Positions 51,770 to 59,361 of a stretch of 64,000 nt of DNA are shown piece by piece (the stretch's first letter is position 1; the number at the start of each line of letters is the position of its first letter). A program made the position numbers and the translations under genes. Source of the stretch: Balneolaceae bacterium UBA3186 (GTDB lineage: Bacteria > Bacteroidota > Rhodothermia > Balneolales > Balneolaceae); the NCBI GenBank assembly GCA_002364085.1, contig DEXK01000013.1, positions 372,928-436,927 of the forward strand, given 5' to 3'. The notes under the pieces were generated by a model. That model was given only the letters and a program-made list of their open reading frames with translations, had not been told where the DNA came from and did no database searches.

Positions 51770-54232
51770 TTATATTTCTTCGTAAACTTCATCTTTATCC
51801 AAGAATCCAAATTCCTCAATTTGAGGTAGGATTTTATTAGCTAAATCATCACTTACTTTTTTCAATTCGTTCATTTCCTCTGTGGCAAAATTATGTTCGT
51901 TTAAACATCTTCTAATTTGATACCAACCAGAATCCCAATTTTCAATTTTCCAATTCTGTGTTGCCATTTCATTGATATGAGAATAGAAAAATTTATAAAC
52001 TTCTTTAGCCTTTGTCAGGACTTCTTTAGCTTCTTCGGATAATTCACTTTTCTTTATCCATTTTGCAACAAAACGATTTTCATCAACAGATAATTGTTGC
52101 CTAAAGTCAGGGTCTTTAATTTCCCACTTTTTCAACTCCTCAATTAAAAAAGGGTAGAAGTTGTTTTTAATTTGATATGTGTTACCTAAATACTCAACAT
52201 TACTTAATGATGTTGTTTCATTTGAAGAAGAAAATAAGCTCCAAATGATACAGTCATTATAGAATTCTTGATTTGGCTCTGTATGTGGAATTAAAAATTG
52301 ATTACGGTCATTTAACCAAGTTGGTCTTGGTATTTTTCTAACTGCGTGCAATACCAATGCTTTTTCAAAATTTTCATCATTAACAGTAAACGCACCTGCA
52401 CTTACACTTGGTGATGATAATATGACCACATATTTAGAGTTTTGAAAGTCATTTCCTTTACTGCAAATTGAAGCTAAAAAATCAGGCCTTGCTCTGTGTC
52501 GAGTATCTGAATTATTTTCTCGGACGCTAATTCCATTACTTAAAGGTGGTAGTATGTATTCATTTGAATTTTTTGGTCTTTCAAACCATTTATTAATCAC
52601 ATCTCCTTTTTCGATAAGTTGAAGATGTTTAGTTCCTATGGTTTTTGCAGATTCGTCTGCAATATCAATTGAAATAGATTTTAGCTCTCTATCTTTTGCC
52701 AAATTCCAAAGCAAGAAACAAATTGGATATTTTCCTTTAACACCATTGAAGTTAGTTGATTTGAATAAAAATCCTTTTTCATATTTGTAATTAAAGAATC
52801 TGTCTCTGTATTCAACACTATCTGGTGCGTTCAAGTATTTAAGCTTTGAGAACATACCTAAATAAGTGTTTTTAGGTAATTCGTGAGTTAGACGAAACAT
52901 AAATTGAGCGAATAATTCTCTTTTTACGTGACCAACGTTCTCGTTATCCATTAGTACTTCAACTTTCGTTTTACTAACACCTTTTTTGGATTCTCCTTTA
53001 GCTCCACCAACTTGAGCAGTAGCAAAAGGTGGATTAATATATACTAACCAAGTGATTGAATCGTCTTTTAACTCGTCTCTTAATTTTTTTGGTAGTTTCC
53101 AATTTGGCTCAAATGGTAGATTGTCTTTTGTTAGTAAGTACTCGACATCATCATTCAAATAGTCATATTGAAAACAAGTTGCGTTTGGAAAAACTTTATT
53201 AAGGTGGTCTGCTTCACTTGCGTGAAGTGTGGACATATATAAATATTTATAAGCCTCTGCTGGCAAGTGATACTCAAGGTTACCTGTTCCAGCAGCCATA
53301 TCCCAAATTCTATATTTTCCGGATTTGTACCAATTTTTGCCAAGAACTTCTGAAATATAGTGAATAGCCTTTTTACCAAATCTTAAAGGTGTATAAAACT
53401 CTCCTTCGAATCTTCTTTGGTTCTCATCAGTTAGTCTATCTAATTTGGCGTGAATACCATTTATAGTTTCCTGGCTTGTAATGTAGTCATAAACTCCCCA
53501 AAAATAATCATAGTCTTTCATCAAGACTTTTTGGGTTTTTGAGTTTTTGTCTTCGAACGTGAAAACTACTCTACTGTTTTCCCTATCTACAATTATCTTA
53601 TCCTTTTGAATATTAGATAAAAAGTAAAATGAGTCTTTGTAACCATTTACAATGTACTTCCCTAAAATGTTTTTCCAATGGTCAAATACAGCTTCAAAGT
53701 TTTCCTCATTAATTACTTTCTTGTCTCCAAAATCCATAATTATTTGTGGATTCAGAGCATTTTCAAGGTTCTTTTTGAAGGCAGAATGTTCTCCTTTAAG
53801 ATTTATTCTATAAACGTGTAGATTTCTTGTTTCAGGTTCTTTTACGAGATGGTCAATTAATCTTTGGTCAGGTTTGCTTGGTGGGTTTTCCCAATTATAA
53901 GAGTCATTAGAATAATAGTTTGACCACTTATTTGTTTCTGTTATGGATGCTTCATTCTTATCGGCTAAACACAAAAAGTATGGAATCACCTTTTGAGCTT
54001 CTCCATATTTCAAACGTCTGATATAATAAAGTGATTGAGCAAGAATTGTCGCTAATGCTTTTAAATTTTGAAAGTTTTTATCGTATTTAAATTCGAATAA
54101 TACTTGTGGGGTATACAAATCGTGTTTGTCAGCAGTATCGTAGTCAATTTTGAAGTATTTAGCATAAATTGCTTTTACCGTTTCTTCCGTCTTTGCAGCT
54201 TTTAATTTTGTCTTAAATTCTTCAAATGTCAT
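51770..54232 (-). CDS. Single-chain type IIG-like restriction-modification protein
   Basis: An 820-residue protein. Residues about 240-480 are an N6-adenine-type DNA methyltransferase: EGEFYTPLRFGKKA (motif X-like), IWDMAAGTGNLEY (motif I, about 308-320) and WLVYINPPFA (motif IV, NPPF). The first 240 residues look like a PD-(D/E)xK nuclease: HDLYTPQVLFEFKYDKNFQ supplies acidic residues and an E-x-K, followed by a helix ALATILAQSLYYIRRL. The last 300 residues should recognise the target. A nuclease-methylase-TRD chain is the layout of type IIG enzymes. Alternatively it could be an orphan or phage-defence methyltransferase, since the nuclease reading rests on a short motif. Confidence 0.75.
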   Translation of the reverse strand: MTFEEFKTKLKAAKTEETVKAIYAKYFKIDYDTADKHDLYTPQVLFEFKYDKNFQNLKALATILAQSLYYIRRLKYGEAQKVIPYFLCLADKNEASITETNKWSNYYSNDSYNWENPPSKPDQRLIDHLVKEPETRNLHVYRINLKGEHSAFKKNLENALNPQIIMDFGDKKVINEENFEAVFDHWKNILGKYIVNGYKDSFYFLSNIQKDKIIVDRENSRVVFTFEDKNSKTQKVLMKDYDYFWGVYDYITSQETINGIHAKLDRLTDENQRRFEGEFYTPLRFGKKAIHYISEVLGKNWYKSGKYRIWDMAAGTGNLEYHLPAEAYKYLYMSTLHASEADHLNKVFPNATCFQYDYLNDDVEYLLTKDNLPFEPNWKLPKKLRDELKDDSITWLVYINPPFATAQVGGAKGESKKGVSKTKVEVLMDNENVGHVKRELFAQFMFRLTHELPKNTYLGMFSKLKYLNAPDSVEYRDRFFNYKYEKGFLFKSTNFNGVKGKYPICFLLWNLAKDRELKSISIDIADESAKTIGTKHLQLIEKGDVINKWFERPKNSNEYILPPLSNGISVRENNSDTRHRARPDFLASICSKGNDFQNSKYVVILSSPSVSAGAFTVNDENFEKALVLHAVRKIPRPTWLNDRNQFLIPHTEPNQEFYNDCIIWSLFSSSNETTSLSNVEYLGNTYQIKNNFYPFLIEELKKWEIKDPDFRQQLSVDENRFVAKWIKKSELSEEAKEVLTKAKEVYKFFYSHINEMATQNWKIENWDSGWYQIRRCLNEHNFATEEMNELKKVSDDLANKILPQIEEFGFLDKDEVYEEI

Positions 54233-54254
54233 ATTTCAATTTTCGTTTTTTCCA

Positions 54255-54300
54255 CATTGGCTACAACTTATGTATGCACGCATTGCGTATATGCCTGTCT
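54255..54300. repeat. Inverted half-site upstream of module 2
   Basis: CATTGGCTACAACTTATGTA then TGCACGCATTGCG. GGC..CAAC..AT...ACGCATTG matches the half-site at 12404-12430. The segment GGCTACAACTTATGTATG (54259-54276) approximates the reverse complement of the H4 right shoulder. ACGCATTGCGT (54278-54288) is itself a near-palindrome. Confidence 0.6.
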
Positions 54301-54319
54301 TATTTTATTTCGTATATAC

Positions 54320-55882
54320 CTAATTATCCTGATTAAAGCGAGAGTTTTGGAACTTAGTAAACGAGATGAATCCCAACCCACCAACACTTAAAAACAGACA
54401 TAAATACCCAAGCCAATCTCCAAATTTGGTGTAAATGGTTTTGGTGGATTTTGATGGAACATCAAAAGTGAATCCGGTTCGTTCCCAGTAGTTGGTTTTC
54501 TGGAGTACATTGCCTTCAGGATCTATGATGCCGGAAAATCCGTTGTTTGCACTTCTCACGATCCAGCGATCAAATTCGATGGCTCGTAATCGTGCGTAAG
54601 CAAAATGCTGATAATGTCCACTGGTATTTCCCCACCATCCGTCGTTAGTGATAATGGTTATAAAGTCAGCTTCGTCTTTTACAAACTCTCTGATCCATGA
54701 TGGATACACAGAATCATAACAGATCAATCCCTGAGTGGTAAAACTGTTTGTTTTTAGGGAAGTAGCTTCTGATCCTTTTCCGAATTGCATGATCTTACCC
54801 CAATCCAGCCAACCGAAAACATCTATATTATTGAAGAACTCCACGAATGGGAACCGTTCTACAACGGGTACCAAGTTATGTTTGTCGTAACGAGTGCGTT
54901 CGCCATCTGCATTAACATAAAGAGCGGCGTTAAAGTAGTTTCTTGCTCGTCCATTAACCATATCTCTGTACAAAGTTGGAGGCTCTTCATACAGTTCAAA
55001 TAAACCGGTTCCGGTAATCAACGAAGCATTCCAAGCTTGGGCTGAATCTGAGATGCTGTAAGCAGTTCTGGAATTCATGTAGATTCCTGCGTCAACCGCA
55101 TTTTCAGGCCAAACGATCAATTCCGTATCGTCGGTTATCACTTTGTTCGTGATGCTGAAAAGACTGTCCATCAACACAGAATGGCTGCCTAATCCACCAT
55201 GACTTTCATAAGAATCATGATTGGGTTGAATGACAGCTACGCTGGTTGTTTTGATCGCCGGTTCTTCAGTAGAGCCTAAAAACATCATGAGTGAAATTCC
55301 GGATGGTAATAGCAGGGCAAAAGTAGCAGCCAGAGCAATAGATTGCTTTTTATTTTTAAATGCCAGAAAAGCTAAAGAGCTGGTAAAGATCACCCAAAAA
55401 GAAATCCCAAGATGTCCCGTAGCAGAGATGTACTGGATCAAAGAAACCTGATTTGCCCATGCATTTCCAAGTGTTAACCAAGGCCAAGAAAGATCCCAGT
55501 TGTGGTGCAGGAACTCATAACTCACCCAAATGGAAGCTTGTAACAGAGCGATCAGCCATGCTTTATCAAATCGTTTTGAGCAAACCCTAAAAAGAACCAG
55601 CGGAATAGTCATGATAGCAGCGTTTGCCAGTACAGCTGCAATTCCGGCGACCAGACTTGCCATCATTAACCAGTAGGTTGTGATCAAATTCCAGACTACA
55701 AATCCCGCATAACTGTAATAAGCCAGTTGTTTATTGGAATCACATTTATCAGCCAGTAAAAATAAAAGTATAAAAGCGGGAAAACTCAGAAAGGACAGAT
55801 CAACAGGAGGGAAGCTTAATCCGAGAAGAACTCCGGCTGTGATAGATAATGCCCATTTGTTTTCGAGAAATTTGTTCATCAA
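54320..55882 (-). CDS. lnt: Apolipoprotein N-acyltransferase
   Basis: A 520-residue inner-membrane enzyme that adds the third acyl chain to lipoproteins. About seven N-terminal helices (residues 10-200) precede a periplasmic nitrilase domain with the catalytic triad E260 (LIVWPENAV), K334 (RYDKHNLVPVVERFPF) and C388 (GLICYDSVYP). NDGWWGNTSGHYQH and the IVRSANNGFSGIIDPEGNV block are also typical. A last helix (about 488-508) ends the chain. Its stop is 88 bases from the start of the restriction-modification-like gene. A degraded copy of its 3' end lies at 50267-50340. Confidence 0.95.
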   Translation of the reverse strand: MMNKFLENKWALSITAGVLLGLSFPPVDLSFLSFPAFILLFLLADKCDSNKQLAYYSYAGFVVWNLITTYWLMMASLVAGIAAVLANAAIMTIPLVLFRVCSKRFDKAWLIALLQASIWVSYEFLHHNWDLSWPWLTLGNAWANQVSLIQYISATGHLGISFWVIFTSSLAFLAFKNKKQSIALAATFALLLPSGISLMMFLGSTEEPAIKTTSVAVIQPNHDSYESHGGLGSHSVLMDSLFSITNKVITDDTELIVWPENAVDAGIYMNSRTAYSISDSAQAWNASLITGTGLFELYEEPPTLYRDMVNGRARNYFNAALYVNADGERTRYDKHNLVPVVERFPFVEFFNNIDVFGWLDWGKIMQFGKGSEATSLKTNSFTTQGLICYDSVYPSWIREFVKDEADFITIITNDGWWGNTSGHYQHFAYARLRAIEFDRWIVRSANNGFSGIIDPEGNVLQKTNYWERTGFTFDVPSKSTKTIYTKFGDWLGYLCLFLSVGGLGFISFTKFQNSRFNQDN

Positions 55883-55920
55883 TTATTTCTTATTCGATTT
55901 TTGGGAATTAGTACAATATA

Positions 55921-56009
55921 AGTCATCCAGAGCGATAGCGAAGGATCTTCACGACTATAATTTGCTTCTACAAATACTTGAAGATTCTTCGCTATCGCTC
56001 TGAATGACT
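55921..56009. repeat. Long imperfect inverted repeat (MITE/REP-like)
   Basis: Arms of 30 bases, beginning AGTCATCCAGAGCGATAGCG (55921-55950) and ending CTATCGCTCTGAATGACT (55980-56009), pair at 28 of 30 positions around a 29-base centre. The GTCAT...GATCTTC ends resemble R3 and the GTCATCCTGAAC element at 8177. It lies between the 5' end of lnt and the 3' end of rsmI. Confidence 0.75.
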
Positions 56010-56048
56010 CTTTAATTTTAGATAAACTCAAATTTAAAAATCCACTTA

Positions 56049-56732
56049 TCATTCCGAATACCCTTTTCCTGCAACAACAACAGCAATTTCACCTTTTATG
56101 GAAGTTCTGTTTTCAAAATCTTCTTTCAATTCTGAAATAGGAGCTCGTACCACTTCTTCAAATTTCTTGGTGAGTTCACGGGCAACGGCTGCCAATCGTT
56201 CCGGCTCAAAATGCTCTTCCAGTTCTTTGAGTAATTTCACAATGCGATGCGGACTTTCATAAAAGACGATCGTTCGTTCTTCTTCAGCCAGTTCTTTCAG
56301 TCGTTTTTGTCGTCCCTTTTTTGGCGGAAGAAATCCTTCGAAGCAATATTTATCGCAGGGAAGTCCGCTTGCCACCAAAGCCGTAGTAACAGCATCAGGT
56401 CCGGGGATAACGGTAACTGTAATTCCTTCTTGTTTAATAGCTCGAACGGCTAAAAAACCCGGATCAGAAATACCCGGCATTCCCGCATCAGAGATCAATG
56501 CAACCGATTGTCCACCTCTCAAAATATTCAATACGTGTTCAACTTTATGATGTTCATTATGAAGGTGAAACGAAAATTTAGGAGTGTTTATTCCAAAGGC
56601 GGTCAATAGTTTGCCGGAAGTACGAGTGTCTTCACAAGCAATATGACCTACAGATTTTAAAACCTCTACCGCCCGGGGGGAAAGATCACCAAGATTACCA
56701 ATCGGAGTAGCTACAATGTAAAATGTTGACAC
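56049..56732 (-). CDS. rsmI: 16S rRNA (cytidine-2'-O)-methyltransferase RsmI
   Basis: Methylates the ribose of C1402 in 16S rRNA using S-adenosylmethionine. Motifs are STFYIVATPIGNLGDLSPRA at the start, ACEDTRTSGKLL, ALISDAGMPGISDPGFLAV, VTVIPGPDAVTTALVASGLP and FLPPKKGRQKRL. I chose the GTG at 56732 (227 residues) because the family begins at this point; the longer frame to 56810 adds 26 hydrophobic, unconserved residues. It is monocistronic and divergent from the VOC gene. Confidence 0.93.
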   Translation of the reverse strand: MSTFYIVATPIGNLGDLSPRAVEVLKSVGHIACEDTRTSGKLLTAFGINTPKFSFHLHNEHHKVEHVLNILRGGQSVALISDAGMPGISDPGFLAVRAIKQEGITVTVIPGPDAVTTALVASGLPCDKYCFEGFLPPKKGRQKRLKELAEEERTIVFYESPHRIVKLLKELEEHFEPERLAAVARELTKKFEEVVRAPISELKEDFENRTSIKGEIAVVVAGKGYSE

Positions 56733-56833
56733 GAATAAAAATGATTTGAAAAAATTTCGGAATGAAATTATACAATTTAGAATTAACTTAAGATATTGAT
56801 TATTGAACAATACTTAATTTTTAATTGAACGAC

Positions 56834-57217
56834 ATGAATTTTACGCCTTCAGGTTTAAATCACATTACTATTCGGGTAAACAGGATCGATGCTTCCAAAG
56901 AATTTTACGGAGACATTCTTGGTTTTGAAGTTATAAGAACTATGGGGCAGAGTATGGCTGTGTACGATATTGGAGGTGGAGATACCATGGTGATCGTAGA
57001 AGCGGAAACCAGTTACGACCCAACTTCCAGAGATTTTCGTGTTGACCATTTTGGGTTTTATGTGGAAACACCGGAGAAAATAGATGAGCTGGCAAAATAC
57101 TTCAGAGAAAAAGAAGTAACGATCATGAGCGGTCCGGCAAACAGAAAAAAGGGAAGATTTCTATTTATAGCTGATCCTGATGGGAATATGATCGAGTTTA
57201 TGTATGAGGAAAAGTAA
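56834..57217 (+). CDS. VOC (glyoxalase fold) metalloprotein-like
   Basis: A 127-residue protein with the vicinal oxygen chelate fold: GLNHITIRVNRIDASKEFYGDILGFEV (metal histidine in LNHITI), FRVDHFGFYVETPEKIDEL (second histidine) and FLFIADPDGNMIEFMYE (metal glutamate in NMIEF). The metal ligands are present, so it is probably an enzyme (lyase, isomerase or resistance type), but the substrate cannot be told. The ATG at 56834 is preferred to the in-frame TTG at 56825. A palindromic repeat follows immediately after the stop. Confidence 0.88.
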   Translation: MNFTPSGLNHITIRVNRIDASKEFYGDILGFEVIRTMGQSMAVYDIGGGDTMVIVEAETSYDPTSRDFRVDHFGFYVETPEKIDELAKYFREKEVTIMSGPANRKKGRFLFIADPDGNMIEFMYEEK

Positions 57218-57280
57218 AAGGCCACTGAAGCACGAAATCACTAAAACTTTTGTGCTTCAGTGATTTTGTGGCAGTACTGA
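57216..57280. repeat. Palindromic repeat R5, copy 1
   Basis: CACTGAAGCAC (57223-57233) pairs with GTGCTTCAGTG (57252-57262), inside outer GCCAC/GTGGC. A second copy with substitutions in its left half is at 57933-57999. Both create a short false open frame. Confidence 0.65.
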
Positions 57281-57465
57281 TTGCTCTCGTTTGGAATGTG
57301 GATTTGAGGAAGAGCCTCAATGAAAGTAACCTCCATTCCTTTGCTTGTTGTAAGGTTAGTCGCAGGACTAAAGTCCTTGCTTGTTTATGTACGAGTTTAA
57401 GACTTGAACATAAGCTAGAAGGGGATATATCCCCGGGTTTCTAATGACAATCGAGTTCTTTCTCA

Positions 57466-57502
57466 CCAATAATTCTAAAGGTCGGTATATGTGGAAGCTT
57501 TT
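57466..57502 (+). repeat. Dispersed repeat R1, copy 3
   Basis: CAATAATTCTAAAGGTCGG as in the copy at 51-88, then a diverged TATATGTGG and the conserved AAGCTTTT. Confidence 0.6.
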
Positions 57503-57527
57503 CCAGAAGACTTCAACACTAAGGCTA

Positions 57528-57608
57528 CCTACTTTTGTCTTGATATAAAAGTAGCAAAAGATCAAGCCGAAGTATTTAAGACGGGTTCATTGATCCTGCG
57601 CTGAATAA
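57528..57608 (-). repeat. Dispersed repeat R2, copy 2 (inverted)
   Basis: Reverse complement of 4829-4925 with a few changes; GACGGGTTCA.TGATCCTGCGC and CTACTTTTGTCTTGATAT are shared. The middle is shorter here. Confidence 0.6.
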
Positions 57609-57932
57609 TCCTAAAGGTCTTCGTTCACTCTGAAGAAATTATTAAACTTCTCACCAGAAAGGATTATTCCTGCTTCGCAGACGCATCCGGATCACGCTCT
57701 CTTTTCCGTCTTAAATACAAAGGGCGAATTTTTCGAGAACGATCACTATTAATCTGTTAACGAATTACCTGACATCTACAGGGATGTCCTGGCTTTTTAA
57801 AAGAGATAATAACAAATGATTTTTTGTCAACAGATTATCTTGCAACTACTGGGATGATCTGAATTTTTATTATTAGTCCACTTTGCTATTTTGGGATATG
57901 AGCAATAAAAACAAGATAGGTCAGTCACTAAA

Positions 57933-57999
57933 ATAAAAGGCCACTAAAACACAAAGTCACTAAAAATTTTGTGCTTCAGTGATTTTGTGGCTGCACTGA
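57933..57999. repeat. Palindromic repeat R5, copy 2
   Basis: TTTTGTGCTTCAGTGATTTT and the GTGGC border are as in copy 1 at 57216. The left half has changed to CACTAAAACAC, weakening the stem. It ends just before the start of the small membrane gene at 58002. Confidence 0.6.
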
Positions 58000-58001
58000 A
58001 T

Positions 58002-58334
58002 ATGAAAAACAAGATAGAAAGAGAATTAGAACAAAAGGAATTTGAAAGTGAGATAGAAAGAGCTCTCCGCAAGCAGGAATATGATAAGGAATTCGAAGAA
58101 AAAATAGACAGTGATTATCATCCGGGAGCTTTATTCGCTATCCGATTCTTTGGAAATTTAACGATTGGTTTTGTCTTCTATTTGATCTTCAATTGGCTGG
58201 GAGGGAGGTACATTTATATGATCTCTCCTGAAGTTGCAAACGGAATGAAAACTATTATACATGTAATAATAGTTGGTGTAGCTCTTATTGGAGCAATCAC
58301 GAAAAAATCGCCCTGGGAAAGATTTCTCAGGTAA
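58002..58334 (+). CDS. Small membrane protein of unknown function
   Basis: A 110-residue protein. A charged helical N-terminus (about 1-35, KNKIERELEQKEFESEIER) is followed by two hydrophobic segments (about 45-64 and 82-102). No family is recognised. The ATG at 58002 is chosen because the open frame further upstream is only the R5 repeat read through. It converges on the carbonic-anhydrase-like gene with an 8-base overlap of the 3' ends. Confidence 0.6.
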   Translation: MKNKIERELEQKEFESEIERALRKQEYDKEFEEKIDSDYHPGALFAIRFFGNLTIGFVFYLIFNWLGGRYIYMISPEVANGMKTIIHVIIVGVALIGAITKKSPWERFLR

Positions 58335-59016
58335 ATTCGATCACTTCTGAATTTCTGATTTCAAAATAATCTTCCTCATCCCAATTGGTGTTGATCACGA
58401 TTCCGCCCATCAAATATAGTTTTTTCCCTACAAGTGCATCTTTACAATCATGAATAAGTTCTTTCAGATCGTTGTGAATTTTTTCATAAGCTTTTTCAGT
58501 CACTTCTTTGATCTGATCGTCAGCGCTTAGTATTTGGTCTCTTTCTGCATTAAGCATCTTAACAACCTGAGCTTGCTGATAATCAGATGCGGTTCCTTCA
58601 CCAATAGTTAACGGATTTTGAATTGCAGATAATCCGGCAATGAGAGAACCGCAACAAGTAGAGTTAGAATCTTGTCTTTGGCGAAGGGTTTCTCCGGCTA
58701 TACCTTCTTTGGATACTCCTATATGCGGACCATATAAAATAAAAGCTCCTCCTTTATCCGGAATATGACTTGCAAAAGCCATTACACCCGTTTTTCCTGT
58801 AAACGGTAGTCCTGAGATTCCGCCAAATCTGAACGGACCGGGTCCCACAAACAATCGGCTGAAAATATTGAATGAGTTATTTACTTCATCAGAACAGATA
58901 GAAGTCCCCCAAATAGTTCTGGATAAAATGAACCCATTAAGATTTAACTCGCTGGTAATTTTCTGTTCCAGTGCTCTTATTTCAATAGCTTTGGGGTATT
59001 GTGCTTTAACAGACAT
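58327..59016 (-). CDS. LCIB/LCIC-type beta-carbonic anhydrase domain protein
   Basis: A protein of about 229 residues resembling the limiting-CO2-inducible B/C proteins of algae, a divergent beta-carbonic anhydrase group using zinc to interconvert CO2 and bicarbonate. Numbered from the longer frame, GTSICSDEVN gives C49 and D51, FRFGGISGLPFTGKTGVMAFASHIPD is the characteristic core, LYGPHIGV gives H106, and STCCGSLIAGL gives C129/C130. C49, H106 and one of the last pair would bind zinc (by analogy). The start at 59016 (MSVKAQYPKAIEIR) is more natural than 59040. It stands alone; no carboxysome or bicarbonate transporter is near. Confidence 0.8.
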   Translation of the reverse strand: MSVKAQYPKAIEIRALEQKITSELNLNGFILSRTIWGTSICSDEVNNSFNIFSRLFVGPGPFRFGGISGLPFTGKTGVMAFASHIPDKGGAFILYGPHIGVSKEGIAGETLRQRQDSNSTCCGSLIAGLSAIQNPLTIGEGTASDYQQAQVVKMLNAERDQILSADDQIKEVTEKAYEKIHNDLKELIHDCKDALVGKKLYLMGGIVINTNWDEEDYFEIRNSEVIEFT

Positions 59017-59040
59017 GTAATTTTTTGATATCCGGTTCAA

Positions 59041-59361
59041 AATTCTTGAGCCAAAATAAAAAAAATCTACAGGAATATTCGAGCATATATCAGGAAATCT
59101 TTCATTAAAAAGAATTATAGTATCTATCTCATAATTGGTGTAATTAATGCTTATCTTAGGAGCTTATTGAATTGTGAGTTCGCGATAAGACTGGAAATTT
59201 TACTTCTGTAACAACCTTCAGGTTTATAGATCATTGCTGGCTTTTATGAATCAAGCAGTCTCGCTTGCCTCTTGTCATTAGCTCACCTCTTTTACCTAAA
59301 ATGACCCGGGCAGGAATACTCACAGCATAGTTTTTGAACGGGATAAAAACGATTAAAAAAT
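59041..59361. other. Long leader region of the DEAD-box gene
   Basis: About 320 bases with no gene. It is the 5' region of the helicase gene at 59362. A long untranslated leader would suit cold-shock-type control known for deaD/csdA genes, but I see no decisive fold or motif. A TTATCTTAGG at about 59151-59160 might be part of a promoter. Confidence 0.35.

Larger units (their letters stand above)
51690..54300. mobile_element. Putative hairpin-bounded restriction-modification module 2
   Basis: The single gene 51770-54232 is enclosed by H4 at its 3' side and by the inverted half-site (54255-54300) at its 5' side, the same arrangement as module 1. The coding sequence is AT-rich and lysine-rich, unlike lnt and rsmI beside it. 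It adjoins the lnt stop, and lnt 3'-end sequence is duplicated at 50267. Interpreted as an acquired cassette-like unit. Confidence 0.55.
57218..58001. other. Gene-free block of dispersed repeats
   Basis: Holds R5 copies at both ends, short palindromes (AGGACTAAAGTCCT near 57365-57380, GGGGATATATCCCC near 57421-57434, GACATCTACAGGGATGTC near 57772-57790), an R1 copy (57466-57502) and an inverted R2 copy (57528-57608). No gene is supported; a 64-codon frame at 57250 derives from the repeat. Confidence 0.6.

Noticed and set aside
57250..57444. A 64-codon frame beginning MCFSDFVA
   Set aside because: The same opening residues arise at 57969 from the second R5 copy, so both are the repeat read as protein.
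59041..59361. A small RNA or cold-shock thermosensor before the DEAD-box gene
   Set aside because: The region is long enough, but I could not identify a conserved stem or cold-box motif by eye.
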